From: JAIVGV01 sp032229975
GTDB lineage: Bacteria > Acidobacteriota > Blastocatellia > Pyrinomonadales > Pyrinomonadaceae
Direction of reading: 5' to 3'
Assembly (NCBI GenBank): GCA_032229975.1
Contig: JAVXVG010000044.1
Coordinates: 1 to 64,000 of the forward strand
DNA length: 64,000 bases
Made by a program: the position numbers and the translations under genes. Positions 57,499-64,000 of this stretch are shown one piece after another. Numbering within the stretch: the first letter of the stretch is position 1; each line of letters starts with the position of its first letter. The notes under the pieces were generated by a model. It ran no database searches, was not told where the DNA came from, and saw only the letters and a list, made by a program, of their open reading frames with translations.

Positions 57499-60429
57499 TC
57501 ATGCCGACTGCGCGATCAACTGCCGCAAGACGAAGGGCAGGATGCCACCGTGTCGGTAGTATTCGATCTCAATCGGCGTGTCGATGCGTAGCGTGACCGG
57601 AATCTCCTCGACCTCGCCTTTGGATCTGTGAACGTGCAGCGTGATGTCCTGTCGCGGCTTGATCTCTTCGTTCTCCAGACCGACGAGGCAGAAGGTCTCC
57701 GAGCCATCGAGTTGTAATGTCTGCGCCGTCGTGCCCTCCTTGAACTGCAACGGGAGCACGCCCATGCCGACGAGGTTCGAGCGATGTATGCGCTCGAAAC
57801 TTTGCGCGACGACAGCGCGCACACCGAGCAAGCGAGTTCCCTTCGCAGCCCAATCGCGCGAACTGCCAGTGCCATACTCCTGTCCCGCGATGACGACGAG
57901 CGGCACGCCCGCCGCTTGATAGTGCACCGAGGCATCGTAGATGCTCATCTTCTCGTTGACGGGTTGCAGGCACGCGACGTCGCCCTCCGTGCCGGGAACC
58001 ATCAGGTTGCGTATGCGGACGTTGGCGAACGTGCCGCGCACCATCACTTGATGATTGCCGCGACGCGAGCCGTAAGAGTTGAAGTCCTCGACGTTGACTC
58101 CGCGCAGACGCAAGTAGATTCCCGCAGGCGACGTGGGCTTGATCGCGCCCGCAGGCGAGATGTGATCGGTCGTCACGGAGTCGCCGAAGATGGCGAGCGG
58201 GCGCGCGGCTTTGATGTCTGTGAACCTGCCGGGCTCCATGCTGAAGCGTTCAAAGTAGGGCGGCTCTTGAATGTAGGTCGAGAGTTGATCCCATTCATAG
58301 ACCTCGCCCGCGACGCTCGGTATCTCGTTCCAGAGTGGATTCTGCTCGGCGAAGTCGCTGTAAAGTCTCTGGTAGGTGGCTGGATCGGTCGCTGCACCCA
58401 TCAGTTCGCCGATCTCTTCCGAAGTGGGCCAGATGTCGCGCAGGTAAACGTCTCTGCCGTCGCTTCCCTGTCCGATGGGTTCTTTCGTCATGTCGATCTG
58501 GACGCGACCTGCGAGCGCGAAGGCGACGACGAGCGGCGGCGACATGAGAAAGTTTGCGCGCACGCTCTGATGCACGCGCGCCTCAAAGTTGCGATTGCCT
58601 GAGAGCACGCTCGCCGTCACGATGTCGTGCTCGTTGATAACCGATTCGATGCGTGGATCGAGAGGTCCCGAATTGCCGATGCAGGTCGTGCAGCCATAGC
58701 CGACGACGTTGAAGCCGAGTTGATCGAGGAAGGGCTGCAAGCCTGTTCGATCTAAATAGTCTGTCACGACGCGCGAGCCGGGCCCGAGCGAGGGCTTGAC
58801 GGTTGGCGGCACACGCAGGCCCCGCTCGACGGCCTTCTTCGCAAGCAGGCCCGCGCCGAGCATGACCGAAGGGTTAGAGGTGTTGGTGCATGAAGTGATC
58901 GCGGCGATGACCACGTCGCCGTGTCCGAGTTCAGTATGCGTTCCTCCGCCGTCCTGTGCAGCTTGCGCGGCTTCCGCACCTTGATAATCGACGCGGTCGG
59001 GCGTCGGGCGGTTCTGCATCATCTCGCGCTCGGTCGAAAGGTTCGTGTCGTTCTCGCTCGTGAAGCGGTCGATGGCATGGGGCATGGTCGCAGGGTCTTG
59101 CTCACCGCCGCCAGCTATCGCTTCGCCCGGCGCGGAGTCGTGCGCAAGTGCAGCCTCGCGCGCGCCAGCGCCGAGGTTGACGGCGAAGCGTTCTTCGATC
59201 TCCGCGTGCGACTTGTTGTAGCCGTTCTCGCCCGTGGGTTTCTCCAGCAGATCGAGAAAGCTGTCCTTGAGACTCTGCAACTCGATGCGATCCTGTGGCC
59301 GCTTGGGGCCCGCCACGCTCGGCTGGATCGCGGAGAGATCAAGCTCGACCACCTGACTGTAATCGCACTCGCCTTCGCGCGGGATGCCGAACATTCCTTG
59401 CGCCGCATAGTAGTTGCGGATCAACTCGACGTGCTCTTCCGTGCGGCCCGTCGCGCGATAATAGTCGAGCGTCTTCTCATCGACGGGGAAGAAGCCCATC
59501 GTCGCGCCGTATTCGGGGGCCATATTGCCGATGGTGCAACGGTCGAAGGCGGCGATTGATGACGCGCCCTCGCCGAAGAACTCAACGAACTTGCCAACCA
59601 CTTTCGTCTGTCGCAAAAGCTCTGTGACGCGCAGCACTAGATCGGTCGCCGTTACGCCTTCGCGAAGCGTGCCCTTCATGTGCACGCCAACCACGTCGGG
59701 CGTCAGAATGTAGATCGGCTGCCCGAGCATCGCAGCCTCTGCTTCGATGCCGCCGACGCCCCAGCCGACGACGCCGATGCCGTTGACCATCGTCGTGTGC
59801 GAGTCCGTGCCGACGAGCGTGTCAGGGTAATAGACTCCATCTTTTTCAACCACGCCGCGCGCGAGATATTCAATGTTGACTTGATGAACGATGCCGATGC
59901 CCGGCGGCACGACGCGGAAACTCTCAAAAGCCTGCATGCCCCATTTCAGAAATTGATAGCGCGAGCGGTTGCGTCGAAACTCCGTCTCCATGTTGAGTCG
60001 CAAGGCGTCGGGCGTTGACCAGTAATCGACTTGAACGGAGTGATCGATAACGAGATCGACGGGCACGAGCGGCTCGATGATTTTGGGATCGCGCCCCATG
60101 CGCTGAACCGCCGAGCGCATCGCGGCGAGATCGACCAAGAGAGGCACGCCCGTAAAATCCTGCAAGAGCACGCGCGCCACGCTGAAAGGAATCTCATCGG
60201 TGCGCTCTGCGTTCGCTTCCCAAGAAGCGAGCAAGCGCACGTCCGACTCTTCGACGACGCGACCGTCGAAATTTCTGAGCACCGATTCGAGCACGATGCG
60301 CGCGCTCACGGGCAGACGAGAGACGGGCCCGATGCCTTCGCGCTCGAGTTGCGGCAGCGAGTAGAACTTGGCTTTCCGGCCCTGACCGGCGTCGAATTCC
60401 TGTAGCGTGTTGAAGAGATTATGAGTCAT
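57499..60429 (-). CDS. acnA: Aconitate hydratase A with large internal insertion
   Basis: 976 residues from ATG 60429 (THNLFNTLQEFD). Cluster ligands are in ITSCTNTSNPSVM (Cys about 514) and GYGCTTCIGNSGPL (Cys about 580 and 583). GTDSHTTMVNGIGVVGWG and the C-terminal GSSRDWAAKGT swivel-domain motif are present. Compared with E. coli AcnA the segment before the first cluster Cys is about 80 residues longer. The extra part (about 58980-59240) is rich in Ala, Glu, Gly and Asn and looks like a disordered loop. It isomerises citrate and isocitrate in the TCA cycle, alongside sdhCAB in this window. Confidence 0.94.
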   Translation of the reverse strand: MTHNLFNTLQEFDAGQGRKAKFYSLPQLEREGIGPVSRLPVSARIVLESVLRNFDGRVVEESDVRLLASWEANAERTDEIPFSVARVLLQDFTGVPLLVDLAAMRSAVQRMGRDPKIIEPLVPVDLVIDHSVQVDYWSTPDALRLNMETEFRRNRSRYQFLKWGMQAFESFRVVPPGIGIVHQVNIEYLARGVVEKDGVYYPDTLVGTDSHTTMVNGIGVVGWGVGGIEAEAAMLGQPIYILTPDVVGVHMKGTLREGVTATDLVLRVTELLRQTKVVGKFVEFFGEGASSIAAFDRCTIGNMAPEYGATMGFFPVDEKTLDYYRATGRTEEHVELIRNYYAAQGMFGIPREGECDYSQVVELDLSAIQPSVAGPKRPQDRIELQSLKDSFLDLLEKPTGENGYNKSHAEIEERFAVNLGAGAREAALAHDSAPGEAIAGGGEQDPATMPHAIDRFTSENDTNLSTEREMMQNRPTPDRVDYQGAEAAQAAQDGGGTHTELGHGDVVIAAITSCTNTSNPSVMLGAGLLAKKAVERGLRVPPTVKPSLGPGSRVVTDYLDRTGLQPFLDQLGFNVVGYGCTTCIGNSGPLDPRIESVINEHDIVTASVLSGNRNFEARVHQSVRANFLMSPPLVVAFALAGRVQIDMTKEPIGQGSDGRDVYLRDIWPTSEEIGELMGAATDPATYQRLYSDFAEQNPLWNEIPSVAGEVYEWDQLSTYIQEPPYFERFSMEPGRFTDIKAARPLAIFGDSVTTDHISPAGAIKPTSPAGIYLRLRGVNVEDFNSYGSRRGNHQVMVRGTFANVRIRNLMVPGTEGDVACLQPVNEKMSIYDASVHYQAAGVPLVVIAGQEYGTGSSRDWAAKGTRLLGVRAVVAQSFERIHRSNLVGMGVLPLQFKEGTTAQTLQLDGSETFCLVGLENEEIKPRQDITLHVHRSKGEVEEIPVTLRIDTPIEIEYYRHGGILPFVLRQLIAQSA

Positions 60430-60751
60430 GGGATTTATCGAAGTGATCTGTGGTGAAAGCGACGCTAGGAGCAGGGACAAACTACGCCCCTACGATTTTT
60501 CGCCGCGTTGTGATGTTGGCTGAACAAGTTTCAGTTTACGAGCAGGGTCTTAAATCGTCAAGGAAGTGATCTCCAGACGCAGTTCGTGTGGCGCAGGTTC
60601 GCGTCATTTGTTATAGTTTGAGCATTCAGCAATCAGCCGTCAGCAATCAGCCAGAGCCGCAGAATATTCGGCGATGCTGGCTCATCGCTTCAGACTTTTC
60701 GGGCCGACTGCTGATCGCTGAATGCTGAATTGCTTTGCGAGGAGACAAGCG
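60430..60751. other. Divergent intergenic region acnA / small acidic protein
   Basis: A 322-nt gene-free stretch. It contains word-array J (60622-60732) and the leaders of both genes. No consensus promoter was assigned. The acn-proximal half has no recognised motif. Confidence 0.5.
60622..60732. repeat. Heptamer-word inverted repeat J (cattcag class)
   Basis: The left arm 60622-60641 and right arm 60706-60725 match at 18 of 20 positions. Both continue as 7-nt words: cattcag, caatcag, ccgtcag, caatcag on the left; gctgatc, gctgaat, gctgaat on the right. The right arm ends 20 nt before the next ATG. Confidence 0.85.
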
Positions 60752-61150
60752 ATGTCGAAGAAACGGCCGGAGGACTTCGAGTACCTGAGCAACGATCCGA
60801 ACTTTGTGCCCGATCCGGAGATCGAGAAGTTCATGGAGGAAGAGATCGCGCGCGCGCCGAAAGACCCCGATCAACTCGCGCATCGCCTGCGTGAAAACAC
60901 AGCCTCGTCGCCCGCCGATTCGGGTGGCGATCCGGACGCGACGTGGGAAGACGTAAACGATAGCGGCGAGGAGTCGGTCGCGGGCGACAACCCGACGCCC
61001 GATCAATCGCTCGTCGAAGAGAACGCGCGGGCCATCGGCGTTTCTTTTGAGGACAACGAAGAGCTTGAGTTCATCGACAAGATCGACAAGCGCGACCGCA
61101 ATCGCTTCGAGCTTGACCCACGCTCGAAGACCGAAGACGACACGATCTAG
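60752..61150 (+). CDS. Small acidic protein (DUF6335-like)
   Basis: 132 residues from ATG 60752, with gaggag 7 nt upstream. It is highly acidic and lacks membrane helices. A central segment DATWEDVNDSGEESVAGDNP is followed by TPDQSLVEENARAIGVSFED and IDKRDRNRFELDP. This resembles the small DUF6335 proteins known mainly from cyanobacteria, a resemblance from memory rather than search. Function unknown. It is flanked by word-arrays J and K. Confidence 0.7.
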   Translation: MSKKRPEDFEYLSNDPNFVPDPEIEKFMEEEIARAPKDPDQLAHRLRENTASSPADSGGDPDATWEDVNDSGEESVAGDNPTPDQSLVEENARAIGVSFEDNEELEFIDKIDKRDRNRFELDPRSKTEDDTI

Positions 61151-61156
61151 CAAGTC

Positions 61157-61223
61157 GTAAATGGTGAATGGTCAATGGTGAATGGACTGAGTTCCCATTC
61201 ACCATTGACCATTCACCGTTTAC
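61157..61223. repeat. Heptamer-word hairpin K (gtaaatg/gtgaatg class)
   Basis: Left arm 61157-61185 and right arm 61195-61223 pair at 28 of 29 positions around a 9-nt loop. It reads in words gtaaatg, gtgaatg, gtcaatg, gtgaatg and the reverse set. It lies between convergent genes and may double as a terminator. The word vocabulary is the same as A and G. Confidence 0.92.
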
Positions 61224-61227
61224 GGCT

Positions 61228-61899
61228 CTATTTGAAGTTGCTGCGCGGAACTAACGTCACACTCTTGACCACGATCTTATCCGCCGGTCGATCCGTCTCC
61301 GGCACGACGGGCGCGGTGCTAATGATGTCGGCGTTGCCAATGCCTTCGATGACGCGGCCGAAGACGGTGTAACGCTTGTCGAAGGAGGCCTGACGTTTGA
61401 GCGTGATGTAGAACTGACAGTTCGCCGAGTCGTTCGATTGCGCGCGCGCCGCGCCGACCGTCCCGCGCTCGTATGGAATGTCGGAGAACTCTGCGGGCAC
61501 GTTCGGATATTGCGAGCTGCCCGCGCCGTCGTTCTTCGGATCGTCATCCTTCGAGTTCGGATCGCCGCCCTGAATGATGCCGAGTTCAGGATCGACGCGA
61601 TGAATGGTCGTGCCGTTGTAGAAGCCCTCGTTCACGAGCTGCTTGAAACGCTCGACCATCTTCGGCGCGACGTTCGGGTAAAGCTCTATGACGATGCGAC
61701 CGAAGTCCGTCTCGATGACGGCGGCTTGCGCATCCGCTTCGGGCTTAACATTCTTCTTCACCTTCGACTCGTCAACGCCCGTCTCGGCGTCGAAATCCTT
61801 TTCCGCCTGCTTCTTCGCATCCTTCGAGCACGACGCGGCGACAAGCGCGAGGCACAGGCACAGCAAAGCGGCTGCGATCAACTTGATCCTTCCACTCAT
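61228..61899 (-). CDS. Lipoprotein cyclophilin-type peptidyl-prolyl isomerase
   Basis: 223 residues. The signal peptide ends in lipobox LVAASC-SK, followed by a Lys/Asp-rich linker, then a cyclophilin domain (VIETDFGRIVIELYPNVAPK; FYNGTTIHRVDPELGIIQGG; ARAQSNDSANCQFYITL; YTVFGRVIEGI). The active-site Arg (in HRV) and Phe/Gln (in QFYI) are present. It should assist folding of periplasmic or outer-membrane proteins. Confidence 0.92.
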   Translation of the reverse strand: MSGRIKLIAAALLCLCLALVAASCSKDAKKQAEKDFDAETGVDESKVKKNVKPEADAQAAVIETDFGRIVIELYPNVAPKMVERFKQLVNEGFYNGTTIHRVDPELGIIQGGDPNSKDDDPKNDGAGSSQYPNVPAEFSDIPYERGTVGAARAQSNDSANCQFYITLKRQASFDKRYTVFGRVIEGIGNADIISTAPVVPETDRPADKIVVKSVTLVPRSNFK

Positions 61900-61997
61900 T
61901 TAATCAATTCCCTCTCGGCTTTCATTCTTCAAGAGCTACAATTCTTCCAGACTGCTTTTCGGTCGAACCGTCGCGCGACTTCAAACGCGCTGGACGA

Positions 61998-62447
61998 TCA
62001 AAACAGCTTGCGACTATCGAGCAGGATCGTCACGGGCCCGTCATTCACCAACTCGACTTCCATCATCGCGCGGAAGCTCCCGGTCTCGACGCGCAAACCG
62101 GCCCCGCGCGCCTGCGCGACGAAGAACTCATACAACTTCTTTGCCGCTTCCGGCTGCGCCGCCTCGCTCCACGAAGGTCTGCGACCGCGCCGCGCGTCGC
62201 CGTAGAGCGTGAACTGCGAAACGACGAGCAACGCGCCCCGCGACTCCTCGACCGAGATGTTCATGCGCCCCTCCGCGTCGTCGAAGATTCTCAACTTCTT
62301 GATCTTCTCGACCAGATAATTCGCATCGCCTTCCCCGTCATCGTGCGCCACGCCCAACAGCACGACGAGTCCGCCCGCGATCTCTCCGACCGTCGAGCCT
62401 TCAACTTTTACACTCGCGCGCGCCACGCGCTGCAACACGGCTCGCAT
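61998..62447 (-). CDS. dtd: D-aminoacyl-tRNA deacylase
   Basis: 149 residues from ATG 62447 (RAVLQRVARASVKVEG). The SQFTLYGD motif (Thr nucleophile region) and the Gly-cisPro motif NDGPVTILLDS are present. It removes D-amino acids from mischarged tRNAs. The upstream in-frame part to 62501 is rejected because the family begins with MRAVLQRV. It lies 87 nt after the SDR gene on the same strand. Confidence 0.95.
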   Translation of the reverse strand: MRAVLQRVARASVKVEGSTVGEIAGGLVVLLGVAHDDGEGDANYLVEKIKKLRIFDDAEGRMNISVEESRGALLVVSQFTLYGDARRGRRPSWSEAAQPEAAKKLYEFFVAQARGAGLRVETGSFRAMMEVELVNDGPVTILLDSRKLF

Positions 62448-62534
62448 CGTCTCACATGAACTATCAGCGAAGAGAAAATGAGAGTTGAAACGTTGCCGCA
62501 CGAAGCGACGCGCAACGACTGCATTGACACTCTC

Positions 62535-63254
62535 TCATTTCTTCGGCGGCCGGCTTGGCCTGATCTCGACGCGGCTCGGCAGGCTTCGCTCATCGTGTCT
62601 CAACAGATTGACGACGACGCGGGCAATGTCTGCGGGTTGCAGTTGCCAGCTCTTCGATTCGTCGGGCGCATCGCCGCCAAACGCCGTGTTGACAGAGCCG
62701 GGCATGATGTAAGAGACCTTGATGCCGTCCTGCCTGACCTCTTGCATCAACGCCTCGCTGAAACCGTTCAAACCAAACTTCGATGCGTTGTATGCAGACA
62801 TCTCCGGGTGCGGGTTCGCGCCCGCAAGCGAAGAGATGTTGATGATGTATCCGCCGCTTCGCTGCTTCATCAAAGGAATCGCTTCACGACAACAGTAGAA
62901 GACGCCGAACAGGTTCGTCTCAACGACCGCGCGAAAGTCCGCAGGCGACATCTCTTCGACGCGACCGAACAGACCGACGCCCGCGTTGTTCACGAGCACG
63001 TCCACGCCGCCGAGTTCCGCAACCGTGTGCTCGAACAAAGCGCGCACCTGCTCCGCGTCGCGCACGTCGCAGACCGCGCCGGTGATCTGTGCGTCGCTCA
63101 AGTCGCCCAGTTCATCAACCGTTCGTTTGATCTCGTCAACGTCGCGCCCACTCACGCAGACGCTCATCCCTTCGCGCATCAGGGCCTCCGCGATGGCCCG
63201 ACCGATGCCCTTCGTGCTGCCCGTGACGATTGCAGACTTCCCTTTGGTCTCCAT
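62535..63254 (-). CDS. SDR-family oxidoreductase
   Basis: 239 residues with the Rossmann motif VTGSTKGIGRAIAEAL, NNAGVGLFG, catalytic Ser in INISSLAGAN and YNASK (Tyr and Lys). It is a classical short-chain dehydrogenase of the FabG-like type. Substrate is unknown. It is 16 nt downstream of gatB and may be co-transcribed with it and dtd. Confidence 0.9.
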   Translation of the reverse strand: METKGKSAIVTGSTKGIGRAIAEALMREGMSVCVSGRDVDEIKRTVDELGDLSDAQITGAVCDVRDAEQVRALFEHTVAELGGVDVLVNNAGVGLFGRVEEMSPADFRAVVETNLFGVFYCCREAIPLMKQRSGGYIINISSLAGANPHPEMSAYNASKFGLNGFSEALMQEVRQDGIKVSYIMPGSVNTAFGGDAPDESKSWQLQPADIARVVVNLLRHDERSLPSRVEIRPSRPPKK

Positions 63255-63270
63255 CGGGTGGCCCCCTCGC

Positions 63271-64000
63271 TTATCCCTTCAACTTCTTTTGCAGGACTTC
63301 GTTGACGAGCTTCGGATTCGCCTTGCCCTGCGAAGCCTTTAACACCTGACCGACGAAGAAGCCGATCAACGTCTCCTTGCCCGCGCGAAACTGTTCGAGC
63401 TGCTTCGGGTTTGCCGCGATCACTTCATCGACGATGCGCTCGATCTCTCCCGCATCGGAGACCTGCGCGAGTCCCTGTTCATCGACGACCGCCTGCGCGC
63501 TCTTGCCCGTCGCAAACATTTCGACGAGCACGTCCTTCGCCTGCTTGCCGCTAATCTGGCCCTCATCAACCAGACGCACGAGCGCGCCCAACTCTTCCGC
63601 CGCGACCGGCGACTCTCCGGCCCCACGACCCGCGACTTCAAGTTCGCGCAGCAACTCCGACCTGATCCAGTTCGATGCTCCGCGCGGGTTGTTCGACGCA
63701 CGCGCCGCGCGCTCGTAGTAGTCCGCGAGCGCACGATCTGAAGTTAACTGCGCGGCATCGCTGTAACTGAGATCGTACTCTTCGACGAATCGCCTGCGTC
63801 TCGCTTCCGGCAACTCCGGCATCAACGCGCGCACGCGCTCGACGAACTCTAAGGAGACTTCGAGCGGCGGTAGATCGGGCTCTGGGAAATATCTATAGTC
63901 GTGCGCCTCCTCCTTCGAGCGCATGACGCGCGTCTCCTGCGCGCGGTCATCCCACAGCCGCGTCTCCTGCGAGACTCGACCACCGGACTCGATCAAGTTG
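63271..64000 (-). CDS. gatB: Asp/Glu-tRNA amidotransferase subunit B, 3' part
   Basis: Only the C-terminal 240 or so residues are in the window; the frame is open to the right edge. IESGGRVSQETRLWDDRAQE, MRSKEEAHDYRYFPEPDLPP (with conserved metal/tRNA-binding residues) and the C-terminal YqeY-like helical domain (GQISGKQAKDVLVEMFATGK; NPKQLEQFRAGKETLIGFFV) are diagnostic. GatB binds misacylated Glu-tRNA(Gln) or Asp-tRNA(Asn). gatA and gatC are not visible; the amidase at 42348-43790 is not clearly GatA. Confidence 0.96.
   Translation of the reverse strand, partial: NLIESGGRVSQETRLWDDRAQETRVMRSKEEAHDYRYFPEPDLPPLEVSLEFVERVRALMPELPEARRRRFVEEYDLSYSDAAQLTSDRALADYYERAARASNNPRGASNWIRSELLRELEVAGRGAGESPVAAEELGALVRLVDEGQISGKQAKDVLVEMFATGKSAQAVVDEQGLAQVSDAGEIERIVDEVIAANPKQLEQFRAGKETLIGFFVGQVLKASQGKANPKLVNEVLQKKLKG

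Noticed and set aside
1..64000. Prophage, insertion sequence or integrative element
   Set aside because: No transposase, integrase, phage structural gene or tRNA-flanked att site was found; housekeeping genes run throughout.
1..64000. tRNA or rRNA genes
   Set aside because: No T-arm consensus or cloverleaf-like segment was seen in the intergenic gaps; a covariance search could not be run here.

Overview
The window is a gene-dense stretch of a high-GC bacterial chromosome. I see no prophage, insertion sequence, CRISPR array, rRNA or tRNA. The gene set points to a Gram-negative-type aerobic heterotroph, most likely an Acidobacteriota (Blastocatellia-like) lineage: outer-membrane barrel proteins, lipoproteins, a TonB-receptor remnant, PEGA/TPR and ArnT-like proteins, an S55 (SpoIVB-like) peptidase and a SpoIID protein without other sporulation genes, Hfq next to MiaA, and a B-type succinate dehydrogenase. 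The taxonomic call is an inference from gene content and was not tested by any search.

Layout. 1-1.4 kb (+): tail of a PEGA/TPR protein. 1.5-9.5 kb (-): PLP decarboxylase, exported phosphohistidine/ATP-grasp protein, lipoprotein, dienoyl-CoA-reductase-like SDR, then trpE, an ankyrin lipoprotein and trpG. 9.5-17 kb: rsmG, S55 peptidase (-), mobA, a degenerate alpha/beta hydrolase, an ArnT-like glycosyltransferase (-) and a Gfo/Idh/MocA oxidoreductase. 17-24.6 kb (+): beta-lactamase-fold hydrolase, SpoIID/SPOR protein, glutaredoxin-like protein, an unlisted 33-residue membrane peptide, miaA, hfq, tmk, holB. 24.6-31.3 kb (-): the envelope/isoprenoid operon uppS-cdsA-(thioredoxin-like)-dxr-rseP-ispG. 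31.3-36.1 kb: truA, pyrE, a DEDDh exonuclease (+), two tandem VTT membrane proteins and an outer-membrane barrel. 36.3-40.6 kb: haem-binding protein, a collapsed TonB-receptor pseudogene, penicillin acylase and a second barrel (-). 41-45 kb: slipin/QmcA, an amidase coupled to a LysR regulator and a divergent Coq4-motif membrane protein. 45.6-49.1 kb (+): sdhCAB. 49.2-57.4 kb (-): cupin, MidA methyltransferase, zinc-ribbon protein, DinB-fold protein, OB-fold protein, an exported Asn/Thr-repeat protein, aldehyde dehydrogenase and an ion channel with an unusual filter. 57.5-64 kb: large aconitase, small acidic protein (+), lipoprotein cyclophilin, dtd, an SDR and the 3' part of gatB.

The least-explained structure is a set of about a dozen intergenic elements made of tandem 7-nt (sometimes 8-nt) words. 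Usually one arm carries the words and a second arm, after a spacer, carries their reverse complement. The vocabulary differs from locus to locus but falls into recurring classes: gtaaatg/gtgaatc, agttttc, tttgcgtc, cactgag, ttcatcg and others. In several cases the arm supplies the stop codon of the flanking gene. Other notable points are an apparent CTG start codon coupled to an upstream stop in a CTGA overlap, an S55 peptidase with its motifs in swapped order, and several enzymes that have lost catalytic residues (thioredoxin fold, alpha/beta hydrolase).

Many convergent gene pairs are separated by perfect or near-perfect bidirectional hairpin terminators. Long open frames antisense to real genes are frequent, as expected at this GC content, and were left out.
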